Assembly (NCBI GenBank): GCA_020632665.1
Contig: JACKFC010000023.1
Coordinates: 7,102 to 71,101, forward strand
Direction: 5' to 3'
From: Deltaproteobacteria bacterium
Lineage (GTDB): Bacteria > Myxococcota_A > UBA9042
Length of the DNA: 64,000 nt
Shown here: positions 1 through 8,823 of the stretch, in pieces
Layout of the letters: each line of letters begins with the position of its first letter
Numbering within the stretch: the first letter of the stretch is position 1
Notes under the pieces: generated by a model
What the model was told of the DNA's origin: nothing
Databases searched by the model: none
The model's input: only the letters and a program-made list of their open reading frames with translations
Translations under genes and position numbers: made by a program

Positions 1-629
1 AACATCGTCGAGAACCAATGCGGCTCGAGGCTCGACATCCAGTCCAGGCCGGCGAAGGTGATGGTCAGCGCGAAGACGACCAAGTGGATGGCGCCCAGCC
101 GCACGTTCTTCGCGGTGTGCACGGCCGAGCCGTCCGCATCCTGTGCCCGGCTGTTCTTGCGCATGAAGAAGGTCGTGGTCATCCACAGGCCGAAGTAGAC
201 CACGACGCGGATCAGCCAGCCGGTCTCGTTGAGCAGGCCAGCCTTGCGCTGCAGCAGGTGATCGTGCTGCACGATCTCGGGGATGCTCCACTCGTAGAGG
301 TGATGCATGCCGAACAGGCCGATCAGCAGGAAGGCCACCATGCCGACCGGGAAGTAGGTGGTGAACGCCTCGACCGGACGCTTGATGACGACCCACCAAC
401 CGGCATTCACCATCGAGAAGACGGCGAAGATGAACGACGCTCCGAGAGCGACGCCGGTGAAGTAATAGCCGCCGATCAGGACGTTCGACCAGGCCCGCCA
501 AGCATCGCCGGTGAAGGCGAAGCCCAGACCTGCGACGCCGAGCACCAGCAGCCCGATCGCGAGCTGCTGGACCTTCTTCGACGCCTCGAAGGGACGGTCG
601 TCCACGGGCGCGTGCGCGTGATGTGCCAT
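1..629 (-). CDS. actF: Alternative complex III subunit ActF (N-terminal part, runs off window)
   Basis: Integral membrane quinol-binding-type subunit of alternative complex III, which oxidises menaquinol/ubiquinol and passes electrons to cytochrome c or directly to a terminal oxidase in the inner membrane. The 209 visible residues start MAHHAHAPVDD, contain several hydrophobic helices, and end with the ActF-type segment GLDWMSSLEPHWFSTM. The ATG at 629 is preceded by GGAGG six bases upstream, and the gene begins two bases after the actE stop, so it is the last gene of the visible actABCDEF order. The C-terminal half lies before position 1. The family call rests on the motif, the hydrophobic profile and the operon position. 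Confidence 0.88.
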   Translation of the reverse strand, partial: MAHHAHAPVDDRPFEASKKVQQLAIGLLVLGVAGLGFAFTGDAWRAWSNVLIGGYYFTGVALGASFIFAVFSMVNAGWWVVIKRPVEAFTTYFPVGMVAFLLIGLFGMHHLYEWSIPEIVQHDHLLQRKAGLLNETGWLIRVVVYFGLWMTTTFFMRKNSRAQDADGSAVHTAKNVRLGAIHLVVFALTITFAGLDWMSSLEPHWFSTM

Positions 630-631
630 GG

Positions 632-1402
632 CTAGCCTCCCTGCCCGCCAGCGGCGGCCTTCTTCTGCAGCTCACGCACCCAGAGGATGGCCTTCCAGCG
701 ATCCTCGGGCGCGATCTGGGACGCGTAGCTGCCCATCATCCCGCGGCCATAGCTCACGATGTGGAAGATGTGCCCGTCCTTGTAGCCGACCGGCGGAGCA
801 TCCTTCGGCGCCAGCGGGAAGCCCGGAACGCCGCGCTTGCTGACCGGCCCATCGCCCATGCCCGTGGTGCCGTGGCACGGCGAGCAGAAGGTCACGTAGA
901 CCTCCTCGGCGCGAGCGAGCGTCTCCTTGCTGGGCTCGCCAGCGAAGGGATTCTTCAGCTCCTCACCGGCCTTCTTGGCCTGCGCGGTGGCGTAGTCGGC
1001 GAGCTTGGCGTTGCCCTTGTCGTCGACGAAGCCCGCGGCCTTCGCCCCGGCCTCGTCGACCGGGTAGTGCAGCGGCAGCATCTCGGCCGTGACGGCTTCG
1101 GTCTGCGCCTGCGTCGGGTTGCCGCGACGACGGATCGTGCCCTCGGGCGGGAGCAGCAGCGTGCGCCCGTCGCCGTGGGCGAGCTTGATGACGCCGTCGG
1201 GCGCCTCGTCGCGATCCACGACCGTCGGGTTGTAGCGCGGGGTGTACATGACGCCCTGCGACTCCTGCGCCTTCGAGAAGGCCATGTGGTTGATCTGCGG
1301 ATAGATCATGTAGTTCGGCTTGTCGCTGACGTTGCAGCCCGCGGCCAGCAGCAAGCTGCCGCCGGCGAGGATCAACGTGCGAAAGAGCGGAAAGAACTTC
1401 AT
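632..1402 (-). CDS. actE: Alternative complex III monohaem cytochrome c lipoprotein ActE
   Basis: A 256-residue lipoprotein with a signal peptide ending in the lipobox LAAGC near residue 23, so it should be anchored on the periplasmic side of the membrane. One haem c site, CSPCH, lies near residue 171, with a downstream methionine-rich segment (RGMMGSY) that could supply the axial Met. This is the ActE pattern: a mobile-type monohaem domain taking electrons from the ActA pentahaem subunit. The start at 1402 overlaps the actD stop by four bases (ATGA), a sign of translational coupling. A longer frame upstream exists but lies inside actD, so it was not used. Confidence 0.9.
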   Translation of the reverse strand: MKFFPLFRTLILAGGSLLLAAGCNVSDKPNYMIYPQINHMAFSKAQESQGVMYTPRYNPTVVDRDEAPDGVIKLAHGDGRTLLLPPEGTIRRRGNPTQAQTEAVTAEMLPLHYPVDEAGAKAAGFVDDKGNAKLADYATAQAKKAGEELKNPFAGEPSKETLARAEEVYVTFCSPCHGTTGMGDGPVSKRGVPGFPLAPKDAPPVGYKDGHIFHIVSYGRGMMGSYASQIAPEDRWKAILWVRELQKKAAAGGQGG

Positions 1403-1995
1403 GCCTTGCCCTCCACGGTGAGGACGTCGACCACGCCGTACTTGGCGAAGAGGGCGCGGGCCTTCTCCTCGTCGAAGCCAGCAGCGGTCGGGTCGAGCGC
1501 CAGCGCGAACCGGTCGTCGGTCACGCCGTCGATGTGGATCTTCGGCTTCACACCCGGGAGGATGCGCCGGTAGATCAGGTAGGTGAGCACCGTCAGGTGT
1601 CCCGTGCAGAAGACCGTCAGCTCGAAGAAGACGGGCACGAAGGCCGGCCAGGGCAGGAAGGGCTTGCCGCCGATGATGATCGGCCAACCCTTCCACAGTT
1701 GCACCATGTCGAAGTCGACGAACTGCGTGTGGGTCTGCAGGCTGAAGGCGAGGAAGAAGCCGAAGCAGCCGAAGGCAAACGAGGCGTACGGGATCCACGA
1801 GCGCTTCAGGCCCATCGCGGCGTCGAGACCGTGCACCGGGTACGGCGTGAAGCAATCGTGGATCGGCAGGCCGGACTCGCGCGCTTCGTTGGTCACCTCG
1901 AGGATCTGATGCTCCTCTGCGAAGGTGCCGACGAAGAACTCGCGGAGCTCGGTGGTCGCCGCCTCGGGGGCGGCTGCATGCGCGGCGCTAGCCAT
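1399..1995 (-). CDS. actD: Alternative complex III subunit ActD (DUF3341)
   Basis: A 198-residue protein with two transmembrane helices in the middle (around residues 70-90 and 112-135) and soluble ends, matching the DUF3341/ActD family, which flanks the ActC and ActF membrane cores. The N-terminal soluble part contains the family-like stretch IHDCFTPYPVHGLD, followed by a GL-rich turn before the first helix. It overlaps the actC stop by eight bases at its start and the actE start by four bases at its end, so the three genes are read as one coupled unit. No redox cofactor motif is visible, as expected for ActD. Confidence 0.9.
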   Translation of the reverse strand: MASAAHAAAPEAATTELREFFVGTFAEEHQILEVTNEARESGLPIHDCFTPYPVHGLDAAMGLKRSWIPYASFAFGCFGFFLAFSLQTHTQFVDFDMVQLWKGWPIIIGGKPFLPWPAFVPVFFELTVFCTGHLTVLTYLIYRRILPGVKPKIHIDGVTDDRFALALDPTAAGFDEEKARALFAKYGVVDVLTVEGKA

Positions 1996-3451
1996 GGAAC
2001 ACCTCCTCCTTCGGCGAAGCAGGCACCGGGTTCAGACCGGCGGCCGCCGCGCCGGAAGCGGCGTGGTGGTGGGAACTGGCGTGCGCGTCCTTCTGCGCCC
2101 ACGACGCCACCATCTTCACCTCGGCGATGGAGACGGTCGGCAGGAAGCGGACGAAGAGCAGGTACGCGGTGAAGAAGAAGCCGATGGTGCCGAGGTATTC
2201 GAGGATCTCGACCCAGGTGGGCGAGTACATCGACCACGACGACGGCAGGTAGTCGCGGTTCAGCGAGGTCACGATGATGACGAAGCGCTCGAACCACATG
2301 CCGATGTTGACGAAGATGCTCATGACGAAGACCAGCGCCAAGTTCCGCCGGAACGGCTTGAACCAGAAGATCTGCGGGCTGATGACGTTGCAGGAGATCA
2401 TCGTCCAGTAGGCCCAGGCGTAGGGTCCCTTCATGCGCGAGCTGAAGAAGATGAAGCCCTCGTAGTTGCTGCCGGAATACCAACCGATGAGGAACTCGGT
2501 CGAATACGCCAGGCCGACCAACATGCCGGTCGCCAGGACGACCTTCGCCATATTGTCGATGTGCGAGAGCGTGATGATGTGCTCGAGCTTCTGCGTCTTG
2601 CGCGCGATGACCAAGAGCGTCAACACCATCGCGAAGCCCGAGAACAAGGCGCCAGCGACAAAGTAGGGCGGGAAGATCGTGGTGTGCCAGCCCGGGATGA
2701 CCGAGGTCGCGAAGTCCATCGAGACGATCGTGTGGACCGAGAGGACCAGCGGCGCGGCCAGCGCGGCGAGGATCGTGTAGACGATCTCGTAGTGGCTCCA
2801 GTCGCGGTTGCTGCCGGTCCAGCCGAAGCTGAGGATGCCGTAGATGGTCTTCTTCAGCTTCTTGTTGGTGCGGTCACGGAAGGTGGCGATGTCCGGGATC
2901 AGGCCGAAGTACCAAAACACGCACGAAATCGAGAAGTAGGTCGAGATCGCGAAGAAGTCCCAGAGCAGCGGCGAGCGGAAGTTCACCCACAGCGGGCCAC
3001 GCATATTCGGCAGCGGCGCGAACCACCACGCTCCGAACCACAGACGACCCATATGGATCAGCGGGTAGAGCGCGGCGCAGATGACGGCGAGGATCGTCAT
3101 CGCCTCGGCCGAGCGGTTGATCGCGGTGCGCCACTTCTGCCGGAAGAGGAAGAGGATGGCGGAGATCGCGGTGCCGGCGTGACCGATACCGACCCACCAG
3201 ACGAAGTTGGTGATGTCCCAACCCCAGCCGACGGTCTTGTTCAGTCCCCAGGTGCCGATGCCCTCGGCGATCTGGAAGCCGATGGTGGAGAAACCAGCGA
3301 TGAAGAGCGTCAGCGCCGGTACGAACGCTGCCCACCACAGACCGGAGGGCTTGTTCTCCATCGGCGCGACGATCGCGTCGGTGATCTCCCCGAGCCGCGG
3401 GTTGCCGCCGGTGACCAGCGGCTCACGCAGATGGGATGCGGTTGCCGACAT
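1988..3451 (-). CDS. actC: Alternative complex III quinol-oxidising membrane subunit ActC (NrfD/PsrC family)
   Basis: A 487-residue polytopic membrane protein of the NrfD/PsrC family with about ten transmembrane helices, the expected size for ActC. It holds the quinol site and a proposed proton path of the complex. It starts MSATASHLREPLVTGG; the open frame extends 43 codons further upstream, but that part lies inside actB and is Arg/Thr-rich, so the ATG at 3451, one base after the actB stop, is preferred. Recognisable segments include GWGWDITNFVWWVGIGHAG in the first helices and TTIFPPYFVAGALFSGFAM later on. The end overlaps actD. Confidence 0.92.
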   Translation of the reverse strand: MSATASHLREPLVTGGNPRLGEITDAIVAPMENKPSGLWWAAFVPALTLFIAGFSTIGFQIAEGIGTWGLNKTVGWGWDITNFVWWVGIGHAGTAISAILFLFRQKWRTAINRSAEAMTILAVICAALYPLIHMGRLWFGAWWFAPLPNMRGPLWVNFRSPLLWDFFAISTYFSISCVFWYFGLIPDIATFRDRTNKKLKKTIYGILSFGWTGSNRDWSHYEIVYTILAALAAPLVLSVHTIVSMDFATSVIPGWHTTIFPPYFVAGALFSGFAMVLTLLVIARKTQKLEHIITLSHIDNMAKVVLATGMLVGLAYSTEFLIGWYSGSNYEGFIFFSSRMKGPYAWAYWTMISCNVISPQIFWFKPFRRNLALVFVMSIFVNIGMWFERFVIIVTSLNRDYLPSSWSMYSPTWVEILEYLGTIGFFFTAYLLFVRFLPTVSIAEVKMVASWAQKDAHASSHHHAASGAAAAGLNPVPASPKEEVFHG

Positions 3452-3452
3452 G

Positions 3453-6400
3453 CTAGTCCTCCTTCTTCGCGGCGGGGTAAGCCTCGCCGTGGTTCTCACC
3501 GCCGTGCTCGGAGCCGCCATGCTCGTTGCCGCCGTGGCCAGCGTCGCCGTGGCCAGCACCGTGCGCCGGGGCTGCTGCACCGAGATCCTCGGCCGGCATC
3601 ATGTCGAACTCGTGCCGAACCTTGGTCAGGTAGCCGATGGCCGGACGGCTGTTGATCTCTTCCAGCATCTTGAAGCGACGCGGATCCATCATCGCCTGGC
3701 TGACGGCGCTGTCCTTGTCGTTGATGTTGCCGAAGGTGATCGCGTCGGTCGGGCAGGTCTGCTGGCAAGCCGTCTGCACATCGCCGTCGATGATGGTGTC
3801 ACGCCCGTCGCGCAGGACCTCGCTCTTGGCGAGCTGGATGCGCTGCACGCACATCGAGCACTTCTCCATCACGCCGCGGCTGCGGATGGTGACGTCGGGG
3901 TTGAGCGCCAAGCTCAGCAGGTCGTAGTCGACCTTGCCCTCCATCTCGCCCTGCGGGTACTGGAACCAGTTGAACCGGCGAACCTTGTACGCGCAGTTGT
4001 TGGCGCAGTAGCGGGTGCCGATGCAGCGGTTGTAGGCCATCGAGTTCAGGCCTTCGCTGGTGTGCACCGTGGCGAGGACCGGGCAGACCGTCTCGCAGCC
4101 GGCGGTCTCGCAGTGCTGGCACATCACCGGCTGGAAGACGACCTGCGGGTTCTCCGCCAGTTGCATCCAGTCATCCTCGACCGGATCCCAATCGTAATCG
4201 CCCGGGCCGGGCGTGGCCGACGCCGGCTCGGCGTAGTAGCGGTCGATGCGCATCCAGTGCATGTCGCGCTTGCGCGAGACCTCGAGGCGGCCGACGACCG
4301 GGACGTTGTTCTCGACGTTGCACGCGATGACGCAGGCCGAGCAGCCGTTGCACGCGTTCAGGTCAATGACCATCTCCCACTTGTACTTGCCGTTGTACTC
4401 GTGCGGCTTCCACACCGAGAGCGGCTTCGCCTCGTCTTGGCCGTGGCCCTTGCCGGTGAGCTTCTCGTCGAGCACCGGGTTGTTGCTGCGCGGGTTCTTC
4501 TGCCACGCCTCGAGCGTCGTCTCGCGAACGATCTGACGGTGCTCGTAGCTGGGGTGGGTCTGCGAGAAGCCGAGCGCCCGGTTCTCACCGGTCTTGGCGA
4601 TGTCGACCTTGATCACGTCGCCCAGGGCGAGGAAGGGGTAGATGTCGGCGCCACCGGCGAGCTCCGCGACACGTCCGGCCTTCTTCCGACCGTAGCCGAC
4701 CGCGATCGCGACGGCCTTGTCGTGGATGCCGGGCTGCAGGACGACCGGAACCTCGACGCTGACCGCGCCGCTGCTCACCTTGACCAAGTCGCCGGTCGCG
4801 AGGCCGAGCTCTTGCGCGGTGCGCGGCGAGACGGCCGCCCAGTTGTCCCACGTGCACTTGGTCAGCGGGTCGGGCAGCTCTTGCAGGAAGGGGTTGTTCG
4901 CCGCACGGCCGGAGCCGAAGGCGACCGACTCGTAGGCGACCAACTCGAAAGCGCCAGCCGTCGCCTTGCTCTCCGCGGCGACCAGCGCCTTGGCGGCGTC
5001 GGCAGCGACGAAGCCGGCGGGAGCGGTGGCCGGGCCGCTCGGGGCCGCAGCCTCGGTCGCGGCGGCGGGCAGCGCGGCGGCAGCAGCGCCCTCGGCGGCG
5101 ACAGCCTCAGCGGCGGCAGGAGCGGCAGCGGCAGCGGCAGCAGCCGGAGCAGCGGCAGCAGCGGCCGCCTCGGCACCGACGGTCGGCGGCGCGGCGGGCG
5201 GAGCCACCTCGGCCGGACCTCCGGCGGCGAGCGCGGGCGGCAGGACGCGGGCGAAGCCGTCGTGCACCGAGTGGTCCCAGAAGGCGACGAAGCTCGTCTT
5301 CTTCTCTTGCCGCGGGTGCACCGAGGCCTTCCAGGTCTCACGCACGAACGTGAGGCCATCCTGACCCTTGCCGGCGAGGGCGAGCATCGACTCGATCAGC
5401 GAGCGCGTGCCGAAGATCGGGCGCACCAGCGGCTGCTGCACACCGACCAGGCCGGGCATGACTTCGTAGTCGCCCCACGCCTCGAGGAAGTGCGAGAGCG
5501 GCGCCGCCAGCTTGGCGAGGCTCGCGGTCTCGTCGAGCCGGTCGGTGAAGGCGATGTTCACGCCGACGCCGGCGAGGGCCTTGGCCCAGCGGGCGGCGTC
5601 TTTGCCGATGTAGGCGGGGTTCACGCCGAAGGTGACGATGCCCTTGAGCTTGCCAGCCTCGAGGTCGGCGAGCAGGGCGTCCGAAGCAGCCTTGTCGCCG
5701 GCGAAGTTGCCGAGCGGGCGGTTGGCGTCGACGGTCTTGCCGTAGTTGCCGAGCGCCTCGTTGATCACGTTGACGGCGGCCTGGACGGCGACGTCGTTGC
5801 TGCCGCTGACCACGAGCGACTTGCCCTTGTTCTCGGCGAGCGCCTTGGTCCACTTCTCGACCTGGGCCGAGTAGGCCGTCTCGCTTCCGGGGACGCTGAC
5901 GCCCGTGCCGGTCGCCTTGACCACCGCGCCGGCGAGGGCCAGGGCGAGGCCGCGCAGTTCGGACGGCAAGATGCGGACGCGCTCGTCGCTGTTGGCGCCG
6001 GTCAGCGTCATCGTCGACTCGACCGAGACGTGGTAGGTGAGGGTCTTCTTCTCGTGGTTCAGACGACGCCCGGGCGCGGCCTGGCGGTTCCACCACACCG
6101 GCGCGATCCAGGTGCCGACCCAATCCGCGTCGAGCGAGAGGACGTAGTCGGCCTTGGCGAAATCGAGCAGCGGCACGGCGGGGACGCCGTGGGTCTGCTG
6201 ATGCGCGGCGAGAATGGCGCTGTGGTCGGCTTCGTCGATGACGACGTGGCGGGCGCCAGGGTAGGCCGAGACCAGGGCCGCAGCGGCCGCGCGGGTCGCC
6301 GGACCGGAGAGCGAGGGCGTGAGGATGGCGAGACCCGAGCCGTCCGACTTGAACGCCTCGAGCGCGGCGAGGGCGGCCTTGTCGAAGGCGGCCTGATCGG

Positions 6401-6890
6401 CCTCGGCGCCAGCGACCACCGGCTTGCGCAGGCGATCGCCGTCGTAGAGGTCGATGACGGTGCCCTGGCCGCGGGCGCAGACACCGCCGCCCGAGTACGG
6501 GTGGTCGGGGTTGCCCTCGATCTTGATCGGGCGACCGTCGCGGGCCTTGACGAGCAGGCCGCAACCGGCCTGACAACCACCGCAGGTCGTCGAGTAGTAC
6601 GCCGGCGCGCCGGGCGTGATCTGCTCGGGCTTCTGCACGTACGGGATGACCTTCTCGACCGGCCGGCGGGCGCAGCCAGCGGTCACGCTCGCGGCGGCGA
6701 AGGTCGTACCGAGGACCTTCAGGAAGTCGCGGCGGGCGAGTTCGCTGCCGTCGCCGGCCTGCGGCGCAGGGCCGAATTCGACGTCGGCTGCGGCGAGCGC
6801 GCGCGGATCGCCCGAACGCTCCTCGACCGTCTGCCAGTATCGGCGGCCGGGGGTCGGCTTGCCGTTCTTGATGCTGTGGTTGCCGTCCAT
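3453..6890 (-). CDS. actB: Alternative complex III iron-sulfur subunit ActB (molybdopterin-oxidoreductase-like + ferredoxin domains)
   Basis: A 1145-residue fusion typical of ActB: a Tat-type leader (RRDFLK at 53-58), a molybdoenzyme-like domain (about 90-510) and a C-terminal 4Fe-4S ferredoxin domain (about 800-1090). The ferredoxin part shows several cysteine groups, including CNGCSACVIAC, CQHCETAGCETVC, CIGTRYCANNC and CSMC...CQQTCPTD. Unusually, the first domain retains Cys103-x2-Cys106-x3-Cys110-x27-Cys138, the pattern that binds a [4Fe-4S] cluster in true molybdoenzymes; structurally characterised ActB proteins have no cofactor in this domain. An Ala/Pro-rich spacer of about 75 residues lies near residues 535-610. 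It starts 75 bases after actA and ends one base before actC. Confidence 0.92.
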   Translation of the reverse strand: MDGNHSIKNGKPTPGRRYWQTVEERSGDPRALAAADVEFGPAPQAGDGSELARRDFLKVLGTTFAAASVTAGCARRPVEKVIPYVQKPEQITPGAPAYYSTTCGGCQAGCGLLVKARDGRPIKIEGNPDHPYSGGGVCARGQGTVIDLYDGDRLRKPVVAGAEADQAAFDKAALAALEAFKSDGSGLAILTPSLSGPATRAAAAALVSAYPGARHVVIDEADHSAILAAHQQTHGVPAVPLLDFAKADYVLSLDADWVGTWIAPVWWNRQAAPGRRLNHEKKTLTYHVSVESTMTLTGANSDERVRILPSELRGLALALAGAVVKATGTGVSVPGSETAYSAQVEKWTKALAENKGKSLVVSGSNDVAVQAAVNVINEALGNYGKTVDANRPLGNFAGDKAASDALLADLEAGKLKGIVTFGVNPAYIGKDAARWAKALAGVGVNIAFTDRLDETASLAKLAAPLSHFLEAWGDYEVMPGLVGVQQPLVRPIFGTRSLIESMLALAGKGQDGLTFVRETWKASVHPRQEKKTSFVAFWDHSVHDGFARVLPPALAAGGPAEVAPPAAPPTVGAEAAAAAAAPAAAAAAAAPAAAEAVAAEGAAAAALPAAATEAAAPSGPATAPAGFVAADAAKALVAAESKATAGAFELVAYESVAFGSGRAANNPFLQELPDPLTKCTWDNWAAVSPRTAQELGLATGDLVKVSSGAVSVEVPVVLQPGIHDKAVAIAVGYGRKKAGRVAELAGGADIYPFLALGDVIKVDIAKTGENRALGFSQTHPSYEHRQIVRETTLEAWQKNPRSNNPVLDEKLTGKGHGQDEAKPLSVWKPHEYNGKYKWEMVIDLNACNGCSACVIACNVENNVPVVGRLEVSRKRDMHWMRIDRYYAEPASATPGPGDYDWDPVEDDWMQLAENPQVVFQPVMCQHCETAGCETVCPVLATVHTSEGLNSMAYNRCIGTRYCANNCAYKVRRFNWFQYPQGEMEGKVDYDLLSLALNPDVTIRSRGVMEKCSMCVQRIQLAKSEVLRDGRDTIIDGDVQTACQQTCPTDAITFGNINDKDSAVSQAMMDPRRFKMLEEINSRPAIGYLTKVRHEFDMMPAEDLGAAAPAHGAGHGDAGHGGNEHGGSEHGGENHGEAYPAAKKED

Positions 6891-6965
6891 GGGCTCCTCA
6901 CTTGCGACGAGAGCGCCCCTCCGTCTTGATCGTCGGGGCGCGAGCGGCGTTGGTTCCGGGCTGCC

Positions 6966-7520
6966 CTAGTGGTGGCAGCCGGAGCAGTCCAGCGATGCGT
7001 TGATGTTCTTGTGGGCCATGTGCTCGGGGGGATGGCGCGTGTAGTCACGGTGACAGTTCACGCACCAGCCCATGGCCAAGGTGTTCTGCTGTTTGACGAT
7101 CTCCATCTCCTGGATGGGACCGTGGCAGGTCTGGCAAGCCACGCCGCGGTTGACGTGACGGCTGTGGTCGAACGAGACGAAGTCGGGGAGCTTGTGGATG
7201 CGGATCCACTCGATCGACTTCCCGCTCTCGTAGGCCTCTTGGATCTTCTTGATCTCGGGCGAGGTCGTTTTGACCATCTTGTGGCAGTTCATGCACACGT
7301 TCACCGGCGGGATACCGGCGTGCTTGCTCTTCTCGGCGCCGAAGTGACAGTACTTGCACTCGATGCCCAGGTCGCCAGCGTGCAACTTGTGGGAATACGC
7401 GATCGGCTGCACCGGTTGGTAGCCCTTGTGGTAGCTCGGGAGCTGCGGATCGACCTGATCGCAGCCCGAGAGGGCGACCATGGCGAGCGCGACGAGAGCC
7501 AAGGCGAGGGTTGACTTCAT
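6966..7520 (-). CDS. actA: Alternative complex III pentahaem cytochrome c ActA
   Basis: A 184-residue exported protein with five CxxCH haem sites (CKYCH, CMNCH, CQTCH, CVNCH, CSGCH), the ActA signature. It carries electrons from the iron-sulfur subunit to ActE or the oxidase. The signal peptide ends LSGC, a lipobox. The chosen start, MKSTLALALVAL at 7520, has GGAAGA about seven bases upstream; twelve further codons upstream would spoil the signal peptide. It is the first gene of the act operon. The 241 bases upstream (7521-7761) must hold the promoter: I see a short inverted repeat (AGGCCC-GTTG-GGGCCT, 7610-7625) but no convincing -35/-10 pair. Confidence 0.93.
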   Translation of the reverse strand: MKSTLALALVALAMVALSGCDQVDPQLPSYHKGYQPVQPIAYSHKLHAGDLGIECKYCHFGAEKSKHAGIPPVNVCMNCHKMVKTTSPEIKKIQEAYESGKSIEWIRIHKLPDFVSFDHSRHVNRGVACQTCHGPIQEMEIVKQQNTLAMGWCVNCHRDYTRHPPEHMAHKNINASLDCSGCHH

Positions 7521-7761
7521 GGGTCTTCCGTTCGCGGCGAGCCCTTTCGGGGCCACCCGGTGATGTCGACGCGCTTCCCAGCGACCACGCCGACTTATGA
7601 GACGGATCGAGGCCCGTTGGGGCCTTCGACGGGCGGGGTTATTTCAGAGAACGGGTGGCAAGTCCAGTAGCGGGGGCCCAAATTCCCACCCCGAGGATGC
7701 GCGACCGAAGGCCCTTCACAAGGCTTCGCTCACGCCGATCGAGCGAAATTGACGCAGCGCG

Positions 7762-8766
7762 CTACTCGGGATCTTCGCGGCCGCCGACTCCGGTGCGGTG
7801 GTAGCGCAAATCGCTGCTGCCCGTGCTGCCCATGCCAGCGTCGCCCGCGGTCTCCGAGTAGAGCAGGACGCGGCGGTGACCGCTGGCTCGGGCAACGTCC
7901 AGCGCGATCTCGGCGCGGGTGTAGAGCTCCCGGCCATCGGCAGAGTCGCCCGGGAAGACGGCGACGCCGGCGGTGAAGGTGATGCGACCGGCTCCGGGGC
8001 CGATCCGCTCCAACGTCTCTGGCCGGACCGTGAGGCTGCGCCAGATCTGATAGACCAGCTTGCGCGCCTCGAAGGCCGTGATGTGGTGCAGGATCAGGCC
8101 GAAGCGATCGTCGCCGAGGCGGGCCACCGTATCCGAGCGGCGCAGGACCCGACGCAGGTGGTCGGCGACGTCGCGCAGCAGGTCACGGACCACGTCGCGG
8201 CCAACCCGTTGCTCCAGAGCGCGGAAGCCGTCCAGATCGAGGACCGCGACCGCCATCGGCATCCCGGCGCGGGAGCTCAGCCGCACCGTCGGATCGAGGC
8301 GGGAGAAGAAGACCCCGCGCGTCACCAAGCTGGTCAACGGGTCGATCGCGGCGAGCGAGTGATGCACGTCGCGGCTGCGGGCGCGGCCGATCAGGCGCGC
8401 AGCGGCACGCGCCGGGTCGCTGCGCAGGCTGAAGACTTCGTCGAAACCGGCTGCGAGGCAGGCCTCGACGTCCTCGGGTGAAGAATCCGGCATGAGCACC
8501 GCGACGGCAGGCATCCGCCGCGGCGCGCGCTCGCACATCCGTAGCCACGCCTCTGCGAGATCGAGGCCGTCCTCGAGCCGCCAGACCACGATCGCCGCGC
8601 CCTCGATGAATGCGTGGAACGCGATATCGCCGGCAGCCTCGGTGCGGGTCGTATAACCCCGTTCGGCCAAGGCAGCAGCGAGCCCGGCGATCCAGGGCTC
8701 ACCAGAGGCAGGCAGGACCGCGAGCTGGGCGTGGGCCTCGGGCACTCGGATATCGGTCGGCAGCAT
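7762..8766 (-). CDS. Receiver-like / degenerate GGDEF domain protein
   Basis: A 334-residue soluble protein. The first 130 residues resemble a response-regulator receiver fold (MPAVAVLMPDSSPEDVEACL, then a final Ala/Arg helix) but lack a clear phospho-acceptor aspartate in the usual place. Residues about 140-300 match a GGDEF domain: DPLTSL entry, AVLDLDGFRALE with the first metal aspartate, and R-x-SDTVARLGDDRFGLIL where the GGDEF signature would sit. The signature is LGDDRF, so both glycine and glutamate positions are altered and diguanylate cyclase activity is unlikely; a c-di-GMP/GTP-binding or scaffold role is possible. It is transcribed alone, with GAGG before the start. Confidence 0.75.
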   Translation of the reverse strand: MLPTDIRVPEAHAQLAVLPASGEPWIAGLAAALAERGYTTRTEAAGDIAFHAFIEGAAIVVWRLEDGLDLAEAWLRMCERAPRRMPAVAVLMPDSSPEDVEACLAAGFDEVFSLRSDPARAAARLIGRARSRDVHHSLAAIDPLTSLVTRGVFFSRLDPTVRLSSRAGMPMAVAVLDLDGFRALEQRVGRDVVRDLLRDVADHLRRVLRRSDTVARLGDDRFGLILHHITAFEARKLVYQIWRSLTVRPETLERIGPGAGRITFTAGVAVFPGDSADGRELYTRAEIALDVARASGHRRVLLYSETAGDAGMGSTGSSDLRYHRTGVGGREDPE

Positions 8767-8823
8767 CTCGCACCTCGTCGACGCCGGCAGCGGCGCGCTC
8801 GCGGAAGGTAGCGGAAGGTAGGT

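Noticed and set aside
3207..6929. Open frame of 1240 codons on the plus strand opposite actB
   Set aside because: Antisense to a well-supported ActB gene; composition is that of a shadow frame.
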